A DNA stretch of 64,000 bases, taken from assembly GCF_032391395.1 (NCBI RefSeq), contig NZ_CP135916.1, positions 682,001 to 746,000 on the forward strand, written 5' to 3'. Origin of the DNA: Sphingomonas sp. Y38-1Y (GTDB taxonomy: Bacteria; Pseudomonadota; Alphaproteobacteria; Sphingomonadales; Sphingomonadaceae). Both the position numbers and the translations under genes were made by a program. The notes below the pieces were generated by a model. The model did no database searches, was not told the origin of the DNA, and saw nothing but the letters and a program-made list of their open reading frames with translations. Each line of letters opens with the position of its first letter. The stretch's first letter is position 1. Below are positions 35,899-43,888 of the stretch, piece by piece.

Positions 35899-38025
35899 TC
35901 AGAAGATGCCCAGGAACTTCTTGCGTGGCTTGTCCTCTGCCTTGCCCGACGCGCCGGTGCCGACATCGTCGCGCGGTTTGCCGTCGCGGGTGCGCTGCGC
36001 CTTGGCCGTGGCGCCGGCGAGGACGGGGCCGCACGCCGCGCCCTTGGCATCGCCGGGATCGACGAACGCGAGCAACGCCGCCGGCGGTGCTGCCACTACC
36101 GCCAGGCCCAGCCCGGCGCCGGCGCGGCCGAGCAATTGCGGCGTGACCACCGCAAGCGAGGGCTCACTGAAATACCCGCCGATCCCTACCGGCGACTGAC
36201 CCGAGAACAGGCTGAACTTCTTGGCGTCCGCGCGGAAGGCCAGGTCGATCTGCTCGGTCGCAAAGCTGAACCCGCCGCGCCCGGTAATCACGTTCTTGCG
36301 CGTGTCGATGAGGATGGGGTCGGCGGCCGCCACACCCCCGCGCACGGTAAAGGCGACCAGGCCGCAGTTTAGCGCAACCGGCTCTTTCAGCCGCGCCTCG
36401 AACATCTTCTGGATGAAGGTGCCGAGATCGAGTTCGGAGAGCTGGACGTTGCGGGTCGTCAGCTTGCCTTGCGGAATGACGAGGGCGATGCGGCCGCGCG
36501 CGGTCGCCAGCGAGTCGTGTAGGGTGTCACCATCGCCCTGTAGCTGCAGACGGCCACGGATCGTGCCGGTGGTGCCTGCCTCTGCCACGCCGAAGCCGCC
36601 GAGCAGCTGGGCGATCGGCGTGTCGGCCATGCGGAAGTCGTAATCGACGCGCGCCGGCCGCCGCCGCCAGTCGAAGCGTATGTCCGACGCGACGGTGCCG
36701 CGCGCCATCGTGAACTTGAACGGTGACAAATCGAGCAGACCATCGTCGAGCGCGACGGTCACCGACAGGTCGGTCACCGGCACGCTGTCCGATCGCAAAC
36801 GAGCGACGCGATAGCGGACATTGGCGTCGAACGCGCGCAGGCCTTCGGCACGAAGCGAGGTGTCGGGCAGCAGACGTGCGGGGGCGGCGCCCGCAGCCCT
36901 CGCGGCGACGGCCACGCCGCGGCTGGCGACCAGATCGGGATTGTAGCCGATGAACGGCGCGACATCGATGATGTCGAGCGACCGCGTTGTGAGATCGGCG
37001 TCGACATGGACGCGCGGGCCGCCATTGTTGACGGTAAAGGCACCGACGATGTCGCTGTCGCCAAACCGGCCGGTCATGTCGCCGAAGCGATACGCCGCTT
37101 CGCGCTTCACCAGCGTCGCCTTCAGCCGGTAGTCGCGCGTTTGCGGAATGACGATGCCAAGGATGCCGAGCAGTTCGGCAGCGTTCTGGCCTCGTGCCGT
37201 GACCGCGAGCGGCACGCCCTCGATGTCGGCAAGGCTGGGGAGGGTGCCCGACATGGTGATGCGGTTGCGCGCGGCGAGTGCGTTGAGGACGAGCCGATTG
37301 CGGCCGCGTGCCGCGGTGTCGTTGGGGGTGAGCAGCGCGCCGTTCAGCGTGAACGGCGTCCGCCGGACGCGCCCCTTGCCGGTAAATCTTACCGCTTCGC
37401 CAATCCGGGCATCGCGCGACCGGATCGTCGAGAAATCGAGATCGGCGAGCAGGTCCATCCGCGGGTCGCGATAGCGCAGCGCAGTCGAGACCAGGCTGGC
37501 GCGGTCGATCACCGGCAGCTCGAAGGGCTTCCCCTTCCCATCGCTGGTGAAGGTCCAGCTGTTCGCGGTGTGCGCCGCATTCCACTCGAGATCGAGCGAC
37601 GCATCGGTCAGATCGAGCCATCGCAGCCGCCGTCGGCCGAACAGCAGCGACCATGGTGCGATCCGCGTGTCGATGCGCTTCGCCGCGAACAGATGGGGGC
37701 GGGTGGTCCAGTCGGGGTTGGCGACGGTCAGCCCCTCGGCCAGGAACTTGATGTCGAGCGGCGCGAAGTACAGCTGGAAGTCGCCGCCAACCTTTACCGG
37801 GCGGTCGATCAGATGCGCGACGGTGCGCTCGAACGGCTCCTTCAGGAACCGTCCCTTGGTGATGAAGAGCACGAGCCAGATGGCGGCAATGAGCGTGACG
37901 AACCCGATCGCGACGTTGCGCACGACCCGCCAGATCCGGCGACGCGGGCGCTCTGCCACGACGTCAGGGGCGGGTGGCTCGGGTCGTGTTGTAGCCGTTT
38001 CCGGCGCCGCCCCGTCATGGTTCAT
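35899..38025 (-). CDS. AsmA-family protein
   Basis: 708 residues. A single N-terminal membrane helix (residues about 36-58, VAIGFVTLIAAIWLVLFI) is followed by the AsmA N-terminal domain (VGGDFQLYFAPLDIKFLAEG) and a long beta-rich periplasmic part. AsmA-like proteins are bridge-like lipid carriers in the envelope. The C-terminal 45 residues are basic and low in complexity. It appears to be a single gene; its 3' end faces rtcR. Confidence 0.88.
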   Translation of the reverse strand: MNHDGAAPETATTRPEPPAPDVVAERPRRRIWRVVRNVAIGFVTLIAAIWLVLFITKGRFLKEPFERTVAHLIDRPVKVGGDFQLYFAPLDIKFLAEGLTVANPDWTTRPHLFAAKRIDTRIAPWSLLFGRRRLRWLDLTDASLDLEWNAAHTANSWTFTSDGKGKPFELPVIDRASLVSTALRYRDPRMDLLADLDFSTIRSRDARIGEAVRFTGKGRVRRTPFTLNGALLTPNDTAARGRNRLVLNALAARNRITMSGTLPSLADIEGVPLAVTARGQNAAELLGILGIVIPQTRDYRLKATLVKREAAYRFGDMTGRFGDSDIVGAFTVNNGGPRVHVDADLTTRSLDIIDVAPFIGYNPDLVASRGVAVAARAAGAAPARLLPDTSLRAEGLRAFDANVRYRVARLRSDSVPVTDLSVTVALDDGLLDLSPFKFTMARGTVASDIRFDWRRRPARVDYDFRMADTPIAQLLGGFGVAEAGTTGTIRGRLQLQGDGDTLHDSLATARGRIALVIPQGKLTTRNVQLSELDLGTFIQKMFEARLKEPVALNCGLVAFTVRGGVAAADPILIDTRKNVITGRGGFSFATEQIDLAFRADAKKFSLFSGQSPVGIGGYFSEPSLAVVTPQLLGRAGAGLGLAVVAAPPAALLAFVDPGDAKGAACGPVLAGATAKAQRTRDGKPRDDVGTGASGKAEDKPRKKFLGIF

Positions 38026-38232
38026 CGCGCTGCATCATCCATCGTCGATCCGCGTCCCACTCGAAGGCGCGGGCTGGCCTGCGCCAACCGCACATCGAAC
38101 CGCGCCGCTGCTTCAAACCTGAGTGGTGCCTGCTACGTTCCCCACTTTCGGCTCCGAGCGCTGACTGAACGCTCATCGCACGAGTGCGCGTTTGTCCGCT
38201 TTGCGGTAGGCCGAGGGCCGATAGGAAAGCGC

Positions 38233-38595
38233 ATGAACGATACGTCGAAATCCTGGGATGCCGATCGCGTCCGCACTTGGCTGGATCGCCGGCTCGAGGC
38301 GGCACGGCTCGACCAGGCCGCGGCCGACAAGCGCGGGTACGGGGCCGAGAACGACTATGACGCGGCGGCGGCCGAGGAGTGGGTGTGCCGGGCGTTGCAG
38401 ATGAGCGGAAAGGCCAGCGATCAAGCCGAGTTCGCCGCACATGTGAAGGCCCTGCTCGCCAAGGAAGAGTACCCGGCCACCAGCATCCACGACGATCGCC
38501 GCTTCGATCGAGCCGTTCGCGCGACACTCCGCAAGATCGCGAAGATGACCAAGGCGAACGAAGGGTTCGAGAACACGCTGCACTATCAGCGGTGA
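38233..38595 (+). CDS. hypothetical protein
   Basis: 120 residues, no family recognised. Highly charged and helical (WLDRRLEAARLDQAAADKRG), with a predicted soluble cytoplasmic character. The ATG at 38233 has AGGAAAG four bases upstream. The codon pattern is typical of the surrounding genome, so it is probably real. It stands alone between the divergent AsmA gene and a 280-base gap. Confidence 0.7.
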   Translation: MNDTSKSWDADRVRTWLDRRLEAARLDQAAADKRGYGAENDYDAAAAEEWVCRALQMSGKASDQAEFAAHVKALLAKEEYPATSIHDDRRFDRAVRATLRKIAKMTKANEGFENTLHYQR

Positions 38596-38874
38596 GGCGT
38601 CGCGCGGACAGAGCGCTACAGCGGATATGTTTGCGTGAAAACAATGACGAAGGAGATCGTTGAGTGGTGCTTTCGATTTGAGCGCGGCTTTGGTTCTTAT
38701 TGGTCCCGAGGTTCAACGAACAGCTGCTCACGGAACTCAAAACCGCATCGGGAAAGATAATGCCGACGCAAATTCAGGTCGTAGGGTCGTAAAGAGCGCC
38801 GTCGGCTATCGCCTGATTTAGGACGCAGAGATTGGCCATGATGGTCGTGATAACGTGTCGGGGGGTAATCCCTA

Positions 38875-39360
38875 ATGCTGCTCGTGCCGATTATCTTCAG
38901 CCTTCTACAAGCTGCCGATCCAAGCTCTGCTGCATGGAAGGAGCGCCACTTTCCATCTATGCCGAACGTGCCTGAGTGCAGCTTCACTAAGCCATTCAGG
39001 CAAGTAGGTTCGATGGCGGACCTGCCGGAGCAAGTCAGGGCCGAACTTGTTGGCTTCTTTGCGGGTAGCTGCGGTTTGGCCGATGCCAACGGCGAATTTA
39101 ACTCCACCGATGTCGCTGAGAATAAGAGAGTGCCGCGCGCTCGCTTCGTTCGCGCATATTTGACCGAGGATGTTTGGTTCATTTGGTGGGAATCAGGCGG
39201 TGTTGGCCGAGGGCTCAACACATTAGCCTTGAAGCAAGGGCGCGGAAAAGGCAGCGAAGTAGAAGCTTACCATGCTGAGCCTGGAAGCATCTTCACGGGC
39301 GACTTGTGTGCCGGATCAAAAGCATTCTTGGCGGGCGCGCGCGCCGCACCCGGCTTCTAA
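38875..39360 (+). CDS. hypothetical exported protein
   Basis: 161 residues. A short hydrophobic start (MLLVPIIFSLLQAADPS) suggests a signal peptide. Three Cys residues (in PECSF, GSCGL and DLCAG) could make a disulfide in the periplasm. The sequence has a folded look but no family I know. A GGGGGG ribosome site precedes it. The 3' end is followed by a palindromic repeat at 39375. Confidence 0.65.
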   Translation: MLLVPIIFSLLQAADPSSAAWKERHFPSMPNVPECSFTKPFRQVGSMADLPEQVRAELVGFFAGSCGLADANGEFNSTDVAENKRVPRARFVRAYLTEDVWFIWWESGGVGRGLNTLALKQGRGKGSEVEAYHAEPGSIFTGDLCAGSKAFLAGARAAPGF

Positions 39361-39374
39361 GCGGTTTCCTCGCC

Positions 39375-39430
39375 GTGTCCGCTCTCCTGCCCGAAGCGGA
39401 AGGGCTGCTCACGCCCAGGAGCAGACGTCA
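39375..39430. repeat. copy 1 of the GTCCGCTTTC/GAAAGCGGAC repeat family
   Basis: TGTCCGCTCTCCTGCCCGAA followed by GCGGAAGGGCTGCTCACGCC. The half-sites TCCGCT and AGCGGA form a hairpin. Confidence 0.75.
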
Positions 39431-39805
39431 GCTCCACCATTCCTCTACGGTGAGGATGCCGCCCGAAAGCTCTACGTTTAGGGTGACCCCCTGCGCAGCG
39501 TTCCGCGACCGGGTAAACGCGCAATGCAATGCCGAGGTGCGTTGGCAGAAACGTTCAAGAGTCGAACCACTGCCGTCCACCTTGTATCGCCACTTGGCAA
39601 AGCCTTCGCCAAAATTGAAGCTCCGCTCCTTAGAGATCAAGGCGTCGTATGAAACGACCGTGGAACCGAGCACCTCTTGCTGCACCTGAGACGGCCATCG
39701 CACCGCGAAAGTGTACTGGTCCCAAAGCCAAGTTGCTGCCGCAGTGCATCCTAAGAACACGAACAGCATCAAGAGCTTTGCGCTCACAGGTCGGCGCGGG
39801 TTCAT
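39428..39805 (-). CDS. hypothetical membrane-anchored protein
   Basis: 125 residues from the ATG at 39805 (an upstream ATG at 39841 is possible). One N-terminal membrane helix (LLMLFVFLGCTAAATWLW) is followed by a small extracytoplasmic domain with two Cys residues (RFCQRTSALHCAF). No family recognised. It is convergent with the gene at 38875, with repeat copy 1 between them. Confidence 0.6.
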   Translation of the reverse strand: MNPRRPVSAKLLMLFVFLGCTAAATWLWDQYTFAVRWPSQVQQEVLGSTVVSYDALISKERSFNFGEGFAKWRYKVDGSGSTLERFCQRTSALHCAFTRSRNAAQGVTLNVELSGGILTVEEWWS

Positions 39806-39912
39806 AGGTACAAGCTGCCGCTCAAGCGGGTCACCCGTCAACGTCCGCTTACACCCGTTCCGGACATTAGGCCGTGATCCGATTAGGGCTCGTGGCAGAA
39901 TGTCGGAACGCC

Positions 39913-40455
39913 TTAATCTCGCAATCCTGCAGCAGCCATGCCCGTTTTCATCTGATCACTGCAACGCTGCACCAAAGCGAGTGCCGAGGGCTGTCCGCCG
40001 ATGCTGTACATCCAGCGGCCATAGTCTCGGCGCGCCGCCTCCCAGTCCTTAGAAACGAGACTTGATGCACCTCCCTCTCGCTTCGCGGCTTGCATCTTTG
40101 CGAACGCGATGAGGCGCTCAAGCTGCTGACTATCGAAGGCCAAGGCGGCCTCGATTGCGGCTCGGCGCATCGCGGCATTCCCGTCTTGCTCCATGCACCT
40201 GCTCATTTCGCGAACGATGCGCTTCACTTGAGCAGCGCGGCCTGGATTTGACTTAATCAACTCCTCGGCAATCGTGTCATCAATGCCATCCGTCCCTGAT
40301 ATTGGCTCGGACATTGCCACGTTGACGAAACGTTCGGCCAACTGTTGGGGTGTTGGCACGGTTGCCGACGTGGAGGTCTGTGTGCCGCTTACGACAATCA
40401 AAAGAGCGGCTGCGAGCACAGGGATTTCTTTCGACAAAAGGTATTCGCGCCTCAC
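39913..40455 (-). CDS. hypothetical secreted protein, DUF2059-like
   Basis: 180 residues. A signal peptide is likely (IPVLAAALLIVVSGTQTST). The helical body (LAERFVNVAMSEPISGTDGI ... AALAFDSQQLERLIAFAKM) resembles DUF2059-type periplasmic proteins, but the match is weak. Two Cys residues may pair. It is followed on its left by a convergent small gene region and has a repeat copy upstream. Confidence 0.6.
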   Translation of the reverse strand: MRREYLLSKEIPVLAAALLIVVSGTQTSTSATVPTPQQLAERFVNVAMSEPISGTDGIDDTIAEELIKSNPGRAAQVKRIVREMSRCMEQDGNAAMRRAAIEAALAFDSQQLERLIAFAKMQAAKREGGASSLVSKDWEAARRDYGRWMYSIGGQPSALALVQRCSDQMKTGMAAAGLRD

Positions 40456-40551
40456 GGCGTGCTCAGGTCATAGCAGAAACCGGCTGGCATGTTTCAAGGG
40501 CGTTTCGGCGTCCGTTATCCTGCCCATTTCAGACGCTCCGGTCCCCTGCGG

Positions 40552-40603
40552 GTGACCCCGAAAGCGGTCGTTCTGCTTACGCCCACTTGCCGACATTCGG
40601 CGG
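40552..40603. repeat. copy 2 of the GAAAGCGG repeat family
   Basis: AAAGCGGTCGTTCTGCTTAC then GCCCACTTGCCGACATTCGG. It has the right-hand consensus of the family and lies just upstream of a small membrane-protein gene. Confidence 0.7.
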
Positions 40604-40619
40604 CTTCGTAGAATGGGGC

Positions 40620-40910
40620 ATGCGTCTAGTTGGCCGAGTCTTCCAAGGTCTCGTCCGCACCGTCTTGGTGCTCGTGCTGATCGGCTGGATTTTATCGACA
40701 CCCCTTCTGATCGCAGCAGCGGGGGCCACGCTTGAACGTCCCGATCACGGCTCGCACGTAGCATTTTTTGTCATCGGAGAGGCGGTTGCGTGCGCCGGGT
40801 GTCTTTTCGCTCTTCTATGGCATCACGAGCGCGCTTGGCTATGGTTCGTGGTCGGCTCGGTCGGGCTTTGGCTGCCTACAGCGGGTATGATGGCGGCATG
40901 GATAGGTTAA
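40620..40910 (+). CDS. small hypothetical membrane protein
   Basis: 96 residues with three hydrophobic segments (TVLVLVLIGWILSTPLLIAA, HVAFFVIGEAVACAGCLFAL, LWFVVGSVGLWLPTAGMMA). ATG at 40620 is the first reasonable start after the repeat. No function can be assigned. Confidence 0.6.
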   Translation: MRLVGRVFQGLVRTVLVLVLIGWILSTPLLIAAAGATLERPDHGSHVAFFVIGEAVACAGCLFALLWHHERAWLWFVVGSVGLWLPTAGMMAAWIG

Positions 40911-40968
40911 AAGGTCGATGGCCGCTTTCCAACTCATAGCTGACGTCGGAATCGACTGGCGCGATGCC

Positions 40969-41010
40969 AGAAAGCGGAATATCTGCTCACGCCCAATTGC
41001 GGTCATTCAC
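40969..41010. repeat. copy 3 of the GAAAGCGG repeat family
   Basis: GAAAGCGGAATATCTGCTCA then CGCCCAATTGCGGTCATTCA. It sits between convergent genes. Confidence 0.7.
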
Positions 41011-41045
41011 GCTGCCCTCACCGCTCCCCAGTTTCTGCCATCCAT

Positions 41046-41552
41046 TCATATCGGACTGGCGACCGCCTTCGGATTTCCCCGCGCCAGCAATCTGGCCAGG
41101 CTCTCCAGCGTCTGCTGCCCATATTCGACCGCGCCGAAGCCGATCACCGCGTCGCGGCGCTCGCGGCTGGGATGCAATTGGCGCAGCGTCAATACCGTTT
41201 TGCCGTCGGCCTGCGCATCGAAGCTAACTGCCATTCGGAAGCGATCGGGATCGTCCGGCGACGGCGTGCCGTAGTCCATTACGATGCGCTCGTTCGGGAC
41301 GATCTCGAGGAAGCGCATCAGATTGGGGAAGCGTTGCGGCTTTCCATCAAACGTTCCGACCATGTCGAAGCGCCACTGCCCGCCTTCGCGCAAATCCGCC
41401 TCATGCGTCTCGATGGCGAGCCCGTCGGGGCCATACCACATCGCCAGCGCATCGGGATCCATCCAGGCCGCGAAGACGCGTTCACGCGGGTGATCGAAAA
41501 CCTTCACGACGACGACCTCGCGATCGTGCGGCCAAGGTGTGGGTATCGTCAT
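41046..41552 (-). CDS. SRPBCC (AHSA1-like) domain protein
   Basis: 168 residues of the START/Bet v1-like AHSA1 group: VVKVFDHPRERVFAAWMDPD, then WRFDMVGTFDGKP and MDYGTPSPDD. These proteins bind hydrophobic ligands. It overlaps the ArsR gene by 4 bases; ArsR-AHSA1 pairs are frequent and are thought to form a ligand-controlled unit. ATG at 41552 is set by that overlap. Confidence 0.88.
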   Translation of the reverse strand: MTIPTPWPHDREVVVVKVFDHPRERVFAAWMDPDALAMWYGPDGLAIETHEADLREGGQWRFDMVGTFDGKPQRFPNLMRFLEIVPNERIVMDYGTPSPDDPDRFRMAVSFDAQADGKTVLTLRQLHPSRERRDAVIGFGAVEYGQQTLESLARLLARGNPKAVASPI

Positions 41553-41890
41553 GCGTCGTCGTCCTTCTCTTGTCGATCGAGATAGGTTTCGAGACGGTCC
41601 AGCCGGTCGACCCAGCGGCGGCGCTCGGCTTCCATCCACTCGGCCGCTTCCTCGAAGCGCGGCCGGACCAGCCTGCACCAGCGGCTTCGCCCGCGCTTCT
41701 CGCTGGCGATTAATCCCGATTCCTCGAGCACCTTGATGTGCTGAGCGAAGGACGGAAGCGCCATGTTGAACGGCTGGGCGAGCACGCTGACCGGCACTTC
41801 CCCTTGCGCGAGGCGCGACACGACAGCGCGGCGGGTTGGGTCGCTGAGCGCGTGAAAGGCAAGATCCAGCGGAGTCGAACGATAAGGCAT
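41549..41890 (-). CDS. ArsR-family transcriptional regulator
   Basis: 113 residues, winged helix-turn-helix: LAFHALSDPTRRAVVSRLAQ, VSVLAQPFNMALPSFAQHIK (recognition helix) and VLEESGLIASEKRGRSR. No metal-binding Cys cluster is visible, so it probably responds to something other than arsenite. It is first gene of the pair with the SRPBCC protein and probably represses both. Confidence 0.9.
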   Translation of the reverse strand: MPYRSTPLDLAFHALSDPTRRAVVSRLAQGEVPVSVLAQPFNMALPSFAQHIKVLEESGLIASEKRGRSRWCRLVRPRFEEAAEWMEAERRRWVDRLDRLETYLDRQEKDDDA

Positions 41891-41995
41891 TTCGATACTT
41901 TGGCGCGGGACCATAGCAGGTCAAGAAAGAAAGGCACTTGCCTCAATATCCAAAACGCAACACAAAGGCATATGGCTTACTTTTGAGAGGTGATC

Positions 41996-42637
41996 ATGCG
42001 CGTTCGTGTTGATCTCATGATATCGCTGGATGGGTTTGCGACGACGACCGATCAGACGCCGGAGGATCCGTTCGGGCAGGACTGGTCGCGGCTGGTCGGC
42101 GCCTATGCCGCCACCCGCAACTTTCGCGAACGCGTGCTGGGCGATGCCAGCGGCGAAGGCACGACCGGCGTCGACGATCGCTACGCCCGGCATTATTTCG
42201 AGAATATCGGCGCCGAGATCATGGGGGCGGGCAAGTTTGGCCTGCATGCTTTCCCCGACGATCCGGAGTGGCGCGGCTGGTGGGGCGACGAACCCCCGTT
42301 CCGTTGCCCGGTATTCGTGCTCACTCAACGACCGCGACCGCCGATTACGATGGCAAACGGCACCAGCTTCACTTTCCTGCGCGCCAGCCCAGCGGAGGCG
42401 TTGGATCAAGCGCGTCCGGCGGCGAACGGCAAGGATGTGCGGATCGGCGGCGGGCCGACGATCGTGCGCGACTACCTAAAAGCCGGGCTGGTCGATCACC
42501 TCCATGTTGCGATAGCACCCATCCTGCTGGGCCGGGGCGTTCGCCTGTGGGACAATCTGCGTGGGCTGGAAGCGGGATATACGGTCACGTCGGAGGTTGC
42601 GGAGAGCGGGACTCTCCACCTCACCTACCGGCGCTGA
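41996..42637 (+). CDS. RibD C-terminal/dihydrofolate-reductase-like protein
   Basis: 213 residues. Starts MRVRVDLMISLDGFATTTDQ, the typical opening of the DHFR-like RibD C-terminal family, and carries IMGAGKFG and the NADPH-binding KDVRIGGGPTIVRDYL, then DHLHVAIAPILLGRGVRL. It is a cytoplasmic NADPH-dependent reductase of unknown substrate. ATG at 41996 is 5 bases after GAGAGG. It is followed by a cupin gene 41 bases downstream. Confidence 0.9.
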   Translation: MRVRVDLMISLDGFATTTDQTPEDPFGQDWSRLVGAYAATRNFRERVLGDASGEGTTGVDDRYARHYFENIGAEIMGAGKFGLHAFPDDPEWRGWWGDEPPFRCPVFVLTQRPRPPITMANGTSFTFLRASPAEALDQARPAANGKDVRIGGGPTIVRDYLKAGLVDHLHVAIAPILLGRGVRLWDNLRGLEAGYTVTSEVAESGTLHLTYRR

Positions 42638-42678
42638 AAACCGGCGCGCGCGTTCCCGAATCAAGGAGTTACGCCGAG

Positions 42679-43071
42679 ATGCGAAAGGATTTCGACCCCG
42701 CGACGGTTTCGCCGGATGGGCGCAGCGCTGCCAAGGCGCGGCTGTTCGACCCCGCAGCGGATGGCCCATGGCGCGGCGATGTCGAAGGCGCGACTTTGAA
42801 CACCAGCTGCACCCTGCTCGCTTATGGCAACGATATCCCCGGGGCGGGGCCGCAGCTTCACGTTCACCCCTATGATGAGATCTTCATCATCGTTGCGGGC
42901 AATGCGCGCTTCTTCGTCGGCGATGCGACCATCGACGCGACGGCGGGAGAGATTGTGTTCGGGCCGGCGGGGGTTCCCCACCGCTTCGAAAACCTTGGCC
43001 CCGGTCGCTTGCAAACAATAGACGTGCATCAGGGACCGCTCTGGCTGCAGAACGACATCGCCGGCGATTAG
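42679..43071 (+). CDS. cupin domain-containing protein
   Basis: 130 residues with a cupin barrel: motif 1 is LHVHPYDEIFIIVAGNARFF (HxHxxDE...G pattern) and motif 2 is GEIVFGPAGVPHRFENLG. It probably binds a metal. The substrate is unknown. AAGGAG lies about 10 bases before the ATG at 42679. It may be co-transcribed with the RibD-like gene. Its stop codon abuts a degenerate tRNA-like sequence on the other strand. Confidence 0.87.
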   Translation: MRKDFDPATVSPDGRSAAKARLFDPAADGPWRGDVEGATLNTSCTLLAYGNDIPGAGPQLHVHPYDEIFIIVAGNARFFVGDATIDATAGEIVFGPAGVPHRFENLGPGRLQTIDVHQGPLWLQNDIAGD

Positions 43072-43146
43072 TCCTTTGCTCCGAGTCGAACGGAGGACCT
43101 CCGGCTTGAACCGACGCTCCACCCCGACTGAGCTACGCTCCGCCCA
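43072..43146 (-). pseudogene. degenerate tRNA-like sequence
   Basis: On the minus strand a D arm (GCTC/GAGC with TAGCTCAGTCGG) and a T arm (CTCCG-TTCGACT-CGGAG) are both perfect. The anticodon arm is about three bases short, with only CGG/CCG around TTCAAG. The 5' acceptor CGGAGCG has no complement at the 3' end. It is a tRNA remnant, not a working gene. Confidence 0.55.
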
Positions 43147-43200
43147 CATGGCCGCTGCACTCTATTGAATGGCCGCTATCTAGCATTCAGTCCTGAAAAG

Positions 43201-43300
43201 CGGGCAGTCCGCTTTCCTGCCCGAAGCGGACGCTGGGACTACTTGGCATGCTGCCCGAAAGCAGCCGTTCCGCTAACGCCAATTGCGGACATTCACCCCT
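43201..43300. repeat. copy 4 of the GTCCGCTTTC/GAAAGCGGAC repeat family
   Basis: Contains two overlapping, mutually exclusive hairpins: CGGGCAG/CTGCCCG and GTCCGCTT/AAGCGGAC. These are followed by a second unit, GAAAGCAGCCGTTCCGCTAA then CGCCAATTGCGGACATTCAC. Confidence 0.8.
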
Positions 43301-43525
43301 ACGCCGGCCGCACAGAAACATGAAAAGCTTCCTTGCGTGCTGTCGCCAGTGGGAGTGATGAAGGCGAAACGCGGAGCGAGCGTCATCAATGCTTACATGT
43401 TCCGCAAACCAAATCACCTCCGGCATATCGAGCTTTGGATCGGCGAGATCATCAATCGCCTCCGCGGTCACGAACTCGTCATCGAGCCCAAGTCGGATCA
43501 GCTACTGGATAGTACGGTTCTGTCA

Positions 43526-43654
43526 GACTAACGTGGCAGGCGCAGACGGACGCTGTTAGCGTGCCGCGCCGATCCAGAGCCAAGCCCCGTCACCCTTCCG
43601 CCGCTTCAACTCGTCGCCCGACATGATCCGGCTCGTAGAGCTAATATACGTGCG
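43526..43654 (+). repeat. IS6-associated direct repeat, left copy
   Basis: Begins GACTAACGTGGCAGG and contains TTTCCGCCGCTTCAACTCGT-like sequence (here CTTCCGCCGCTTCAACTCGT), ending near ATACGTGCG. It is homologous, in the same orientation, to 48704-48840, where the sequence runs into an IS6 transposase start. Confidence 0.78.
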
Positions 43655-43888
43655 GCCGGCAGTGCCGTCACATGGCAGGCGCCTATCGATGCCTGAAATC
43701 ACGGCGCGCGTAATTTTAAAAGCTGTTTGACCGGCTTGATCTGTTCGACACCGTCCGAGCAGAAGAAAACGAGCAGAGTTATGTCACGGATCGGCGACAT
43801 AAGGACCGAACTCCGCCATCGCAATTTTGTTAAGCCGCAGCGCCTTTTCTCCATCAGAGAAGCAGCATTTGCCAAACACGCAATCTTG

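Noticed and set aside
43187..43471. Possible minus-strand gene reading IDDLADPKLDMPEVIWFAEH
   Set aside because: Part of it looks protein-like, but it has a weak GTG start next to an IS6 copy and its last third lies inside the palindromic repeat; at most a truncated fragment.
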